Shown here piece after piece: positions 8,022 through 16,104 of a stretch of 19,602 nucleotides of DNA. Source of the stretch: Giesbergeria sp. (GTDB taxonomy: Bacteria; Pseudomonadota; Gammaproteobacteria; Burkholderiales; Burkholderiaceae_C); contig JAUYGP010000713.1 of assembly GCA_030690515.1 (NCBI GenBank), positions 1 to 19,602 on the forward strand. Direction: 5' to 3'. Both the position numbers and the translations under genes were made by a program. Numbering within the stretch: the first letter of the stretch is position 1; the number at the start of each line of letters is the position of its first letter. The notes beneath the pieces were generated by a model that was given only the letters and a program-made list of their open reading frames with translations, searched no databases and was not told the DNA's origin.

Positions 8022-10196
8022 CTATTGTCCCAGTGCGCGCCGCTCCAGCGTGAACGGCGGCAGCCCCTTGAGCAGGCGTTGGCCGTAGCTGGTGCGGGTC
8101 AGGCGCTTGTCGTAGCAATACACATGCGCCTGGTCTTCCTCGGTGCGGATGGCGCGGCCCGCCCATTGCGCCAGGCGGATGGCGGTGGCGGGTACCACCA
8201 GCTCGCTGAAGGGGTCGCGCCCCACGGCGCGCAGCCATTCGGCGCGGGCTTCGCCCACGGGGTCGTCGGGCGGGGCAAAGGGCAGCTTGGTGATGAACAC
8301 CGATTCGCACAGGCGTCCGGGCAAATCCAGCCCCTCGCCGAACGACTGCATGCCGAAGATGATGGACGGCTCGCCCGCCGCCACGCGCTCGCGGTGGCGC
8401 GCCAGCAGCTGTGTGCGTGGCAGCTGGTTTTGCACCAGCACCACGCTGCGCATGACGGTGGCCAGCTGGTCGACGGCGCAGCGCATCTGCTCGCGCGAGG
8501 TGAACAGCACCAGCGCGCCGTATCGCACGCGCGCCAGGTCGTTGAGCAGCGCATCGACCATCTCGGCGTTGAATTCGGCGGCGTTCTTGGGGTCGGCCCG
8601 TGTTTCGGCGGCGATCAGGGTGCCCTGGGCCGCGTAGTTGAACGGGCTGGGCACTTCCAGCGCGGTGGCGGTTTCATCGCCGTGCAGTCCCGACTCGCGC
8701 AGAAAGAAGTCGAAACTGCCGCAACTGGTGAGCGTGGCCGAGGTCAGCACCGCGCCGCGCACGCTGCTCCACAGGTGGCTGCGCAGCGTGCTGCCCGGCA
8801 GGATGGGGCTGGCGTGGGCGCGCACCAGGATGAAGTCGCCGTCCACCTCCAGCGTGAACCATTTGGCATTGGGCACAAAGCTGCGCGCTTCTTCTGCGGG
8901 GGCTTCCTGCAGCAGCAGTTGCGCCGTGGCGTGAACCTCTTCAAGGCGGGGCGCCAGCATGCCGATCTGCGCATACAACTGCGACAGGCGGCGCGCCTCG
9001 TCGGGCTTGTCGCGCATCTCGGCGCGCAGCGCCTTGGAGATGGCGCGCAGGCTTTCCAGAAAACCCGCCGCGTGGTGCGCGAGCTGGCCCAGGGGTTCGA
9101 TCAGCACCTCGGGCAGCTCGCCGCGCGGCACGCGCGCACGCGCTGGGCCCCAGGCCCCAGGCTGGCTGCGCAGCGCCGGGCCGTACAGGTCCATCACCAG
9201 GCGCTCCAGGTCTTGCAGGGTCTGACGCAACTGGCTGGATTGGCGCGGAATGTCGGCCACCTCGCTCACCTCCACCAGCGTGCCAATGCGCAGTGCGCGG
9301 CTGGCCAGGCGGTCGATCCAGCCCAGGCGGCTCAGGTTGGCGCTGCAGGCAAATTGTTCCAGCGCGGTGGCGGGCAGGTGGTGCGCCTCGTCGAGCACCA
9401 GCAGGCAGTTGTCCAGCTCGGGCAGCACGCGTGCGCCCAGCGACGAGAGCAGCAAATCATGGTTGGCCACGATCACCTGTGCGCCCACCAGCTCCTTGCG
9501 CTTGTCGTAGTAGACACACTGGCTGAACGCCGGGCAGTGGCGCCCGGTGCACGAGGCGCCTTCGGCCGCTACGGGGCTCCACACCTCGGGCTCGGGCGGG
9601 GTGTCCAGGCTGTCGCGGTCGCCGTCCCAGGCGCCCTGCGCCAGGGTCTGCGCCATGCTGGCGTAGAACTGCATGCGCGCTTCGGTCTCCTGGTGCGAGC
9701 GCCGGGGCCGTGCGCTGGCGGCCTCCTCGGGGAACAGGTCGTCGTCCTCGGGGTCGCCGTCGGCCTCGCCAGTGCCGGCCAGGCGTTCGAGCTTGAGCTT
9801 GCACACATAGCGCCCGCGCCCCTTGGCCAGCGCAAACTTGAAGGGCTGTTCCATCTGCGCCGCCAGCGCGGGCAGGTCCTTGTTCACCAGTTGTTCCTGC
9901 AGCGCCACGGTGGCAGTAGAGATCAGCACCCGCGTGCCGCGCGCCAGCGCGATCGCAATGGCGGGCGCGCAGTAGGCCAGCGACTTGCCCACGCCCGTGC
10001 CCGCCTGGATGACGGCAATGGCGCGCGTGGGCTCGCCCTCTTCTTCGTCCACCTTGCCCAGCTGTGCCTGGCTGAAGGTGCGCGCCACCTGCTCGGCCAT
10101 GCTGCGTTGCCCCGTACGGCCACGGAAGCCCTCGGTGGACTGGACCACCGCATCAAACGCCTGCAGGGCCGCCTGGGCCCACTCTGTAGAAGACAT
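8022..10196 (-). CDS. dinG: ATP-dependent Fe-S DNA helicase DinG
   Basis: Superfamily 2 5'-3' helicase of the XPD/DinG group, which unwinds forked DNA and R-loops during repair and replication. The protein has 724 residues (E. coli DinG has 716). It shows Walker A GTGVGKS (66-72), four Fe-S ligands C132, C216, C221 and C227 between motifs I and II, the DEAH box at 269-272 (LDEAHH), and the C-terminal motif VI QWAGRAIR. The ATG at 10196 is preferred; an in-frame TTG at 10229 would add 11 poorly conserved residues. Neither has a convincing Shine-Dalgarno. It is divergent from cas3 across a 208-bp AT-rich gap. The intact Fe-S ligands and typical length indicate a housekeeping DinG, not the CasDinG of type IV systems. 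Confidence 0.95.
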   Translation of the reverse strand: MSSTEWAQAALQAFDAVVQSTEGFRGRTGQRSMAEQVARTFSQAQLGKVDEEEGEPTRAIAVIQAGTGVGKSLAYCAPAIAIALARGTRVLISTATVALQEQLVNKDLPALAAQMEQPFKFALAKGRGRYVCKLKLERLAGTGEADGDPEDDDLFPEEAASARPRRSHQETEARMQFYASMAQTLAQGAWDGDRDSLDTPPEPEVWSPVAAEGASCTGRHCPAFSQCVYYDKRKELVGAQVIVANHDLLLSSLGARVLPELDNCLLVLDEAHHLPATALEQFACSANLSRLGWIDRLASRALRIGTLVEVSEVADIPRQSSQLRQTLQDLERLVMDLYGPALRSQPGAWGPARARVPRGELPEVLIEPLGQLAHHAAGFLESLRAISKALRAEMRDKPDEARRLSQLYAQIGMLAPRLEEVHATAQLLLQEAPAEEARSFVPNAKWFTLEVDGDFILVRAHASPILPGSTLRSHLWSSVRGAVLTSATLTSCGSFDFFLRESGLHGDETATALEVPSPFNYAAQGTLIAAETRADPKNAAEFNAEMVDALLNDLARVRYGALVLFTSREQMRCAVDQLATVMRSVVLVQNQLPRTQLLARHRERVAAGEPSIIFGMQSFGEGLDLPGRLCESVFITKLPFAPPDDPVGEARAEWLRAVGRDPFSELVVPATAIRLAQWAGRAIRTEEDQAHVYCYDKRLTRTSYGQRLLKGLPPFTLERRALGQ

Positions 10197-10258
10197 AGGG
10201 GAGGGAGTGTGGCACAGACCCTCAGTCAACAGAGTTACAGATAAAAAAATGCCTACAG

Positions 10259-10278
10259 TGCTCTATATATATACGATA
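10259..10278. promoter_or_regulatory. Degenerate LexA-like box upstream of dinG
   Basis: The 20-bp stretch matches the E. coli LexA consensus (TACTGT-(AT)4-ACAGTA) at 16 of 20 positions, including the whole alternating AT centre. However, the half-sites read CTCT and ACGA instead of CTGT and ACAG. It overlaps the predicted dinG transcription start. In E. coli dinG is a LexA target, so this is a plausible weak or decayed site. The mismatches fall in the most important bases. Confidence 0.25.
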
Positions 10279-10287
10279 GTAGCTACA

Positions 10288-10314
10288 AATATAATAGCGT
10301 ATGGTCGATGTCAA
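10288..10314 (-). promoter_or_regulatory. Candidate sigma-70 promoter for dinG
   Basis: On the minus strand a perfect -35 TTGACA (10314-10309) is followed after 15 bp by TATATT (10293-10288), 5 of 6 matches to the -10 consensus. The spacing is 2 bp shorter than optimal. Transcription would begin near 10281, giving a leader of about 85 nt before the dinG ATG. Confidence 0.45.
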
Positions 10315-10352
10315 GACGCCGCCAACACTCTTTTCTTTGCGTGCTGCTTGCC

Positions 10353-10380
10353 TTGAAGTAAGCTGCCTGCAAAACATAAA
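10353..10380 (+). promoter_or_regulatory. Candidate sigma-70 promoter for the cas operon
   Basis: TTGAAG (10353-10358), a 16-bp spacer and CATAAA (10375-10380) each match the consensus hexamers at 4 of 6 bases. They lie just ahead of the cas3 ribosome binding site (GAGGGAG, about 10393-10399). A start near 10387 would leave a very short leader before the GTG at 10405. No other cas promoter is evident in the gap. Confidence 0.35.
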
Positions 10381-10404
10381 TTCGAAGATGTAGAGGGAGC
10401 TGTC

Positions 10405-12654
10405 GTGTCAGAACCTTTGGCCCATTCGGGCGGGCACCTGCTGATCGATCATTTGAGAGCGGTTGCGGCGCTGGCGGCCGAGTTTTCTACGGTCTTTGAC
10501 TCGGCTGAGTCGACACAGCGCTGGGCCTACTTTGCGGGCCTGTGGCACGACTTGGGCAAATACCGGCCCGGTTTTCAGCGCTACGTGCGGCTGGCCGACA
10601 ACCCCGATGCGCACATCGAAGGCAAGGTGGGCGGGCGCGAGAAAACACATTCTGCCGCTGGGGCGCTGTGGGCCATGCAGCAGCTCAACCTGCCCAACCG
10701 CCCCTACGGCAACATCCTCGCCTACCTGATCGCTGGTCACCATGCGGGGCTGGCCGACTGGACGGGCGATTTGGAGTGGCGGCTGCAAAGCGAAGACTCG
10801 CGACGGGAACTCGATGAAGCGCTGGCCGCCGAGCTACCGCCCGACGTTCGGGAGCATGGCGCTTTGGCCGCCAACATCCCCGGCGGCGCCAGCGGCTTCG
10901 CCCTGTGGGTGCGCATGCTGTTCTCGTGCCTGGTGGACGCCGACTTTCTGGACACCGAAGCGCACTTCGATGCAGGCAAGCCCGCCCGCCGTGAAGGCTT
11001 TCCCACGTTGGAGCAAATGCGCGAGGCGTTCGACACCCACATGGCCGCACTGCCCGTGGCCCGCACACCGGTCAACACGCTGCGCGCCGACATCCTGCGC
11101 CAGTGCCGGGCCAAAGCCGCATTGCCTGCGGGCTTCTTCTCGCTCACGGTGCCTACGGGCGGTGGCAAAACCCTCTCCAGCCTGGCTTTTGCGCTGGAGC
11201 ATGCCCAGGCACATGGCAAGCGGCGCGTCGTCTACGCCATCCCCTACACCAGCATCATCGAGCAGACGGCCGATGTGTTCCGCAACGTGTTCAAAGCCCT
11301 GGGCGACGAAGTACTGATCGAACACCACAGCCAAGCCGACGCTGCGGCTACAGACGAAACCATGCGCAGCCGCCTGGCCTGCGAGAACTGGGACGCACCC
11401 CTGGTCGTCACCACCAACGTGCAGTTGTTCGAGTCGCTGTTTGCCGCCAAAACCTCCCGCTGCCGCAAGCTGCACAACCTGGTGGGCAGCGTCATCGTGC
11501 TGGATGAGGCGCAGCAACTGCCCCCAGCTTTTTTGCAGCCCATTCTGGATGTGCTCAATCTGCTGGTCGCGCACTACGGCGTTACCGTGGTGCTGTGCAC
11601 CGCCACCCAGCCAGCGCTGAGTAGCACCACCTACTTTGATGCCGACAAGAATCTGCATGGGCTGGAAAACGTGCGCGAGATCATCAACCACCCCGATGCG
11701 TTGTTTGATGCCTTGAAGCGCGTGCATGTCGAGCTGCCCCCCGACTGGACCACCCCCACCCCCTGGGCCGACATCGCCGCGCAGCTCAGTGCCGAAGACT
11801 GCGTGCTGGCCATCGTCAACACCCGCAAGGCTGCGCGCGAGCTGCAGCGCCTTATGCCCGCCGATACCCTGCACCTTTCGGCCTTGATGTGCGGCGCGCA
11901 CCGCAAGGACGTTATCGCTCATGTCAAAGAACGCTTACAGGCCAAGCGCGAGGGGCGGGACATACGGCCCCTGCGCGTGGTCAGCACTCAGCTGGTGGAG
12001 GCCGGTGTGGACATCGACTTCCCCGTGGTCTACCGCGCCTTGGCGGGGCTCGATTCCATCGCCCAGGCCGCAGGCCGCTGCAACCGCGAGGGGCGCCTGG
12101 ACGGAAAGGGGCGTGTGGTGGTGTTTGTGCCACCGGAAAGGCCTCCGCTTGGGCATTTGCGCAAAGGCGCAGACGCGTGCATTTCCACCTTGCACAGCCA
12201 AGCGCACGACCCGCTGGCGCGCAGCCTGTTTGCGCATTACTTCAAGGAGTTCTATCACTCGGTGGACCTGGATCATCATGGCATCGTGAACCTGCTCAAA
12301 GTGCACCCGCGTGATATGGCCGTGAAGTTCCGCACGGCAGCGGAAGCGTTCCGGCTGATTGACGATGCCGATTCGGCCGCCGTGGTGGTGCGCTACGCGG
12401 CCCACCAAGCGCAGATCGAAAATTTGTTGAACCTGTTGGCCGCTGAAGGCCCCCAGCGCTGGCTGATGCGCAAGCTGCAGCGCTACACGATCACCATCCC
12501 GCAACGCCAGGCCACCCAGATGCTGGCCCAAGGTGATCTTTCTCTCCCCATGCCGGGGTTGTATGTCTTGGCAAGTACTGATAATTTATACAGTAATATC
12601 TTAGGCCTTGTAGGGGATGCCGACCTCTACAACCCCAGCGGTTTTGCTTTGTGA
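10405..12654 (+). CDS. cas3: Type I-C Cas3 helicase-nuclease
   Basis: Effector nuclease-helicase recruited by Cascade to degrade target DNA. The 749-residue protein has an N-terminal HD nuclease domain (about 1-220; H16, the H48/D49 pair in LWHDLGK, H112/H113 in AGHHAG, D178/D180). An SF2 helicase follows, with Walker A TGGGKT (251-256), DEAQ at 367-370, CTATQP (398-403) and motif VI QAAGRCNR (554-561). All metal-binding and ATPase motifs look intact. Translation starts at GTG 10405 behind a good GAGGGAG. It is the first gene of the cas operon, and cas5c starts 9 nt after its stop. The fused HD-helicase order and the neighbouring cas5-cas8c-cas7 genes fix the subtype as I-C. Confidence 0.96.
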   Translation: MSEPLAHSGGHLLIDHLRAVAALAAEFSTVFDSAESTQRWAYFAGLWHDLGKYRPGFQRYVRLADNPDAHIEGKVGGREKTHSAAGALWAMQQLNLPNRPYGNILAYLIAGHHAGLADWTGDLEWRLQSEDSRRELDEALAAELPPDVREHGALAANIPGGASGFALWVRMLFSCLVDADFLDTEAHFDAGKPARREGFPTLEQMREAFDTHMAALPVARTPVNTLRADILRQCRAKAALPAGFFSLTVPTGGGKTLSSLAFALEHAQAHGKRRVVYAIPYTSIIEQTADVFRNVFKALGDEVLIEHHSQADAAATDETMRSRLACENWDAPLVVTTNVQLFESLFAAKTSRCRKLHNLVGSVIVLDEAQQLPPAFLQPILDVLNLLVAHYGVTVVLCTATQPALSSTTYFDADKNLHGLENVREIINHPDALFDALKRVHVELPPDWTTPTPWADIAAQLSAEDCVLAIVNTRKAARELQRLMPADTLHLSALMCGAHRKDVIAHVKERLQAKREGRDIRPLRVVSTQLVEAGVDIDFPVVYRALAGLDSIAQAAGRCNREGRLDGKGRVVVFVPPERPPLGHLRKGADACISTLHSQAHDPLARSLFAHYFKEFYHSVDLDHHGIVNLLKVHPRDMAVKFRTAAEAFRLIDDADSAAVVVRYAAHQAQIENLLNLLAAEGPQRWLMRKLQRYTITIPQRQATQMLAQGDLSLPMPGLYVLASTDNLYSNILGLVGDADLYNPSGFAL

Positions 12655-12663
12655 AGGAGCTTC

Positions 12664-13320
12664 ATGTCCTCTCGCTTTTGCCTTGAAGTCGCAGGCCCGT
12701 TCGCCTGTTTCACCCGCCCCGAAATGAAGGTCGAGCGCGTCTCGTATGACGTAATGACGCCGTCTGCTGCCCGCGCCGTGTTTGAGTCTATTCTGTGGAA
12801 ACCCGCCATCCGCTGGCGCGTGCAGTGCATTGAAGTGCTCAAGCCCATCCGCTTCATCAACCTGCGGCGCAATGAAGTCAGCGCCGTGGTCTCCACGCGC
12901 AACGTGCAGCAGGCCATGGCGGTGGGCAGTGGCACGCTGGGCCTCTATATCGAAGACGAACGCCAGCAGCGTGCAGGCTATTTTCTGCGCGACGTGGCCT
13001 ATCGTCTCCATGCCGAACTGTCGCTGGCGCCGGGCTGCACCGAGCCCTTGATGAAATACACCGAAATGTTCACCCGCCGCGCCAGCAAGGGCCAGTGCGT
13101 GAACCAGCCCTACCTGGGCTGCCGCGAGTTTGCGGCCGATTTCCGCCTGGTTACCGCCGATTCCCCGCCCGCCATACCCATCCCCGACACGCGCGAGCTG
13201 GGCTGGATGCTGCATGACCTGGACTTCACCCACCCCGTCGACCCGCAGCCGCGTTTCTTCAACGCCAAGTTGGAGCGCGGCGTGGTGCAGGTTCCGCCGT
13301 TTGAGGAGGCGCGGGGATGA
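12664..13320 (+). CDS. cas5c: Type I-C Cas5 (Cas5c/Cas5d), crRNA-processing subunit
   Basis: RAMP-fold protein of 218 residues. In type I-C it replaces Cas6: it cuts pre-crRNA at the 3' base of the repeat hairpin and stays on the 5' handle as a Cascade subunit. The N-terminus (FCLEVAGPFACFTRPEMKVERVSYDVMTPSAARAVFESILW) is the typical Cas5c start, with Tyr and Arg/Lys-rich segments; WRVQCIEVLKPIRFINLRRNEV follows. The C-terminal half includes YLGCREFAADF and LGWMLHDLDF, also family-typical. The ATG at 12664 follows AAGGAG. The stop overlaps the cas8c start as ATGA (13317-13320). No cas6 is present, as expected for I-C. Confidence 0.95.
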   Translation: MSSRFCLEVAGPFACFTRPEMKVERVSYDVMTPSAARAVFESILWKPAIRWRVQCIEVLKPIRFINLRRNEVSAVVSTRNVQQAMAVGSGTLGLYIEDERQQRAGYFLRDVAYRLHAELSLAPGCTEPLMKYTEMFTRRASKGQCVNQPYLGCREFAADFRLVTADSPPAIPIPDTRELGWMLHDLDFTHPVDPQPRFFNAKLERGVVQVPPFEEARG

Positions 13321-15092
13321 TTTTGCAAGCCTTGAACGACTACTACCGCCGCAAGTGCGACGACCCCGATCCGGCCCAGCGCCTTCCCGTGTTTGGGCTG
13401 GAGCAAAAGGAAATCCCGTTCATTCTGGAGATCAATGCCGAGGGTGAACTGCTGCAGTTGCGTGATACCCGCGATCTGCAAGGCAAGAAGAAGATAGCGC
13501 GCGTTTTTCGGGTGCCCATGGGTATCAAAAAAACCTCGGGCGTGGCCGCCAATTTGTTGTGGGACACGCTCGAATACGTGCTGGGCGTGGACACCAAAGG
13601 CAAGCCCGAGCGCGTTGCCGAGCAGCATGCGGCTTTTCAGGCCCGCATCGCTGCCCTGCCCGATGCCGCCCGCGAAGACGCTGGCATTCAAGCCGTGATG
13701 TGCTTTTTGCAGCACATCGATCTGGCGCAGTTGGAGCGCCAACCCGCCTGGGCAGAGGCAGTGGAAAGCAATGCCGTGCTGAGCTTTCGGCTGCAGGGCG
13801 ATATGGACCTGGTGTGCCAGCGCACTGCGGTCGTCCATGCGGCGCTCAATGTGACGACTGGCGACGATGCGCCGCAAGCGATGTGCCTGGTCACAGGTGA
13901 TCAGGCCCCGGTGGAGCGCTTGCACGCCTCTATCAAAGGCGTGTGGGGCGCGCAGACCTCAGGGGCCAACATCGTCTCCTTCAATGCCCGCGCCTTCGAG
14001 TCCTACGGCAAAACCGAACGCCAGGGCGAGAACGCCCCGGTCAGCCGCGCCGCCGCCTTTGCCTACACCACCGCGTTGAACAACCTGCTGCGCAAAGACT
14101 CGCCCCAGCGCATGCAGGTAGGCGATGCTTCCACCGTGTTCTGGGCCGAGCGGCAAGACCCGTTTGAAACCATCTTTGGCGACATTTTTCAAGACAACCC
14201 GGACGGCAGCTCAGATGCGGTACGCACACTGCTTGATGCCGTGCACAGCGGCAAGTGGGGCCAGTCTGACGAGAGCCTGCGCTACCACGTGCTGGGCCTG
14301 GCGCCCAATGCAGCGCGCATCAGCATCCGCTTTTATCACTGCGTCACCTTGCGCGAGCTGGGCCAGCGTATTGCGCAGCACTTTGAGGACCTGTCGCTGG
14401 CGCGGGGGCCGCACGACCCGCTGTACCCCTCGCTGTTTCGCCTGCTCACGGCCGTGGCGCTGCAGAACAAGGCCGACAACATTCCGCCCAACCTGGGTGG
14501 CGCTGTGGTGGATGCGATCTTTGCCGGGGCGAACACGCCCTACCCCAGCCTGTGGCTCAACGCCGCCGTGAGCCGTTGCCGGGCCGAGCAGAACGTCAAT
14601 TACCTGCGCGCTGCAGCCATCAAGGCCTGCCTCAATCGCCAGCAACGCCATGCCCAGTTTTCAACGCAACCCCTCGCCCCCGAAAAGGAGTTTTTGCCCA
14701 TGCTTGACCTCAGCAACACGAACCCTGCCTACCGCCTTGGGCGGCTTTTTGCGGTGCTGGAAAAAATCCAGGAAGAGGCCAGCCCCGGCCTAAACGCGAC
14801 CATTCGCGACCGCTATTACGGAGCGGCGTCGAGCACCCCCGTGGCCGTGTTCACCACCTTGCTGCGCTTGAAGAACGCTCACCTCAAAAAGCTCACAGTG
14901 GGCCGCGTAGCCTGGTTTGAAAAACTCCTGGGCGAGGTGCTGGGGCCGGTGACCGACTTCCCCAAACATTTGCCTCTGCCGGACCAAGGTCGCTTTGCCC
15001 TCGGCTACTACCACCAACGGCAAGACTTCTTCACCAAAAAGACCGACGACACCACCACTGACACCCCATCTTCGGAAGGAAACCCAGCATGA
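13317..15092 (+). CDS. cas8c: Type I-C Cas8c (Csd1), large Cascade subunit
   Basis: Large subunit of the I-C Cascade complex, thought to recognise the PAM and stabilise the R-loop. The protein has 591 residues, the usual Csd1 size. Recognisable segments include the N-terminal LNDYYRRKCDD, the stretch KKTSGVAANLLWDTLEYVLG (about 64-83), and the C-terminal region with LGRLFAVLEKIQ and ALGYYHQRQDFF. It overlaps cas5c and cas7c by 4-bp ATGA junctions at both ends, so its translation is coupled to theirs. The last 130 codons also form the separately translated small subunit (see 14700-15092). Confidence 0.95.
   Translation: MILQALNDYYRRKCDDPDPAQRLPVFGLEQKEIPFILEINAEGELLQLRDTRDLQGKKKIARVFRVPMGIKKTSGVAANLLWDTLEYVLGVDTKGKPERVAEQHAAFQARIAALPDAAREDAGIQAVMCFLQHIDLAQLERQPAWAEAVESNAVLSFRLQGDMDLVCQRTAVVHAALNVTTGDDAPQAMCLVTGDQAPVERLHASIKGVWGAQTSGANIVSFNARAFESYGKTERQGENAPVSRAAAFAYTTALNNLLRKDSPQRMQVGDASTVFWAERQDPFETIFGDIFQDNPDGSSDAVRTLLDAVHSGKWGQSDESLRYHVLGLAPNAARISIRFYHCVTLRELGQRIAQHFEDLSLARGPHDPLYPSLFRLLTAVALQNKADNIPPNLGGAVVDAIFAGANTPYPSLWLNAAVSRCRAEQNVNYLRAAAIKACLNRQQRHAQFSTQPLAPEKEFLPMLDLSNTNPAYRLGRLFAVLEKIQEEASPGLNATIRDRYYGAASSTPVAVFTTLLRLKNAHLKKLTVGRVAWFEKLLGEVLGPVTDFPKHLPLPDQGRFALGYYHQRQDFFTKKTDDTTTDTPSSEGNPA
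14700..15092 (+). CDS. cas11c: Internal small-subunit gene cas11c, nested in frame in cas8c
   Basis: An in-frame ATG at codon 462 of cas8c is preceded, 9 nt upstream, by a very strong Shine-Dalgarno AAAAGGAG (14683-14690), which has no purpose for the full-length Cas8c. The product has 130 residues (MLDLSNTNPAYRLGRLFAVL...) and is largely helical, matching the size and position of the Cas11 small subunit. In type I-C systems Cas11 is known to be made by internal initiation within cas8c and to line the Cascade backbone. The call rests on that precedent plus the visible RBS, start and length. It shares its stop with cas8c. Confidence 0.85.
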   Translation: MLDLSNTNPAYRLGRLFAVLEKIQEEASPGLNATIRDRYYGAASSTPVAVFTTLLRLKNAHLKKLTVGRVAWFEKLLGEVLGPVTDFPKHLPLPDQGRFALGYYHQRQDFFTKKTDDTTTDTPSSEGNPA

Positions 15093-16087
15093 GCACCGAT
15101 AAGAACCTCGCCCACCGTTACGAATTTGTTCTGGTTTTTGATGTCAAAGACGGCAACCCCAATGGAGACCCTGATGCAGGCAACATGCCACGCCTGGACG
15201 CCGAATCCGGCCATGGCCTGGTGACCGACGTATCGCTCAAGCGCAAGGTGCGCAACTTCGTGGGGCTGGTGAAAGAGCAGGAAGAACGCGCCCCCGTCGA
15301 TGGCGAAAAGCGATTTGAAATCTACGTGCGCGAAAAGGCCATCCTGAACCATCAGAACCAGCGTGCCTATTCAGCATTAAATCTGGCTGTAGCGCCCGAA
15401 GAACAAGCGGAAGAAGCTACTGAAACTGTAGCAAACGATGCCAAGAAGAAAAGGCCCGCCAAAGATAAGCGCAAAGGCAGTGCCGATGAAGTGGGCCAGG
15501 CCCGCAAATGGATGTGCCAAAACTTCTTTGACGTGCGCACCTTTGGCGCGGTGATGTCCACGGGCGTGAATTGCGGCCAGGTGCGTGGCCCCGTGCAGCT
15601 CACCTTTGCCCGGTCGGTCGAGCCCATCGTGGCGCTGGAGCATTCCATCACCCGCATGGCCGTTGCCACAGAGGCAGAGGCCGAAAAGCAGCAGGGCGAC
15701 AACCGCACCATGGGCCGCAAACACACCGTGCCCTACGGCGTGTACGTGGCGCACGGCTTTGTCTCGTCCTTTTTGGCCAAGCAGACCGGCTTTGGTGAGG
15801 ACGACCTCGAACTCGTGTTCCAGGCCCTTGCGCAGATGTTTGAGCACGACCGCTCGGCCGCGCGCGGCGAAATGTCCACACGCGGGCTGTATGTGTTCAA
15901 GCATGACAGCGAGCTGGGCAACGCCCCGGCTCACGCCCTGTTTGACCGCCTGCAAGTCAAGCCCAAGGAAGAAGGTGCCGTGGCCCGCAGCTTTGATGCG
16001 TATTCGGTGGCGTTTGATGGCCAAAGCCTGGCCGTGGGGCAATCGGTGCAGCCCGCGCCTGGCGTCACGCTCACCAGGCGCTGCTGA
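15089..16087 (+). CDS. cas7c: Type I-C Cas7 (Csd2), Cascade backbone subunit
   Basis: RAMP-fold subunit that polymerises along the crRNA spacer. The start FVLVFDVKDGNPNGDPDAGN is the Csd2 hallmark; further conserved blocks are TDVSLKRKVRNFV, WMCQNFFDVRTFGAVMSTG (about 141-159), GPVQLTFARSVEPI and RKHTVPYGVYVAHGF. At 332 residues it is some 30-45 longer than most Csd2 proteins. The excess is a low-complexity linker at about 101-136, first acidic (EEQAEEATE) then basic (KKKRPAKDKRKG), probably a surface loop. The ATG at 15089 overlaps the cas8c stop, with AAGGAA upstream. Confidence 0.95.
   Translation: MSTDKNLAHRYEFVLVFDVKDGNPNGDPDAGNMPRLDAESGHGLVTDVSLKRKVRNFVGLVKEQEERAPVDGEKRFEIYVREKAILNHQNQRAYSALNLAVAPEEQAEEATETVANDAKKKRPAKDKRKGSADEVGQARKWMCQNFFDVRTFGAVMSTGVNCGQVRGPVQLTFARSVEPIVALEHSITRMAVATEAEAEKQQGDNRTMGRKHTVPYGVYVAHGFVSSFLAKQTGFGEDDLELVFQALAQMFEHDRSAARGEMSTRGLYVFKHDSELGNAPAHALFDRLQVKPKEEGAVARSFDAYSVAFDGQSLAVGQSVQPAPGVTLTRRC
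15376..15436. repeat. Repeat-like element inside cas7c encoding part of the extra linker
   Basis: This AT-richer stretch contains GTAGC (15389-15393) and GCTAC (15416-15420) in inverted orientation. By eye it aligns with the intergenic copy at 7588-7625: both have AGCGC, then ACAAGCG, then AGCTA and a final AAAC in the same order and at nearly the same spacing. It encodes roughly residues 97-115 of Cas7, within the family-atypical linker. It is therefore a candidate in-frame insertion of the dispersed repeat. Confidence 0.4.
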
Positions 16088-16104
16088 TAGGGGCGGAGGC
16101 TCGC

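Noticed and set aside
8022..10196. DinG as the CasDinG effector of a type IV CRISPR system
   Set aside because: No csf genes are present, the cas set is a complete I-C, and this DinG has full length and all four Fe-S cysteines, as in housekeeping DinG.
7998..10244. A long plus-strand frame (about 748 codons) opposite dinG
   Set aside because: It is low-complexity Gln/His/Ala/Gly-rich antisense translation; DinG on the minus strand has every helicase motif.
10197..10404. A small gene, RNA or mobile-element end in the dinG/cas3 gap
   Set aside because: No frame with an RBS, no clear RNA fold and no terminal repeats were seen; the AT-rich content is explained by divergent promoters.
10834..11922. 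A minus-strand frame (about 362 codons) opposite cas3
   Set aside because: It is an antisense shadow of cas3 with no recognisable domain, no RBS and no neighbours to support it.
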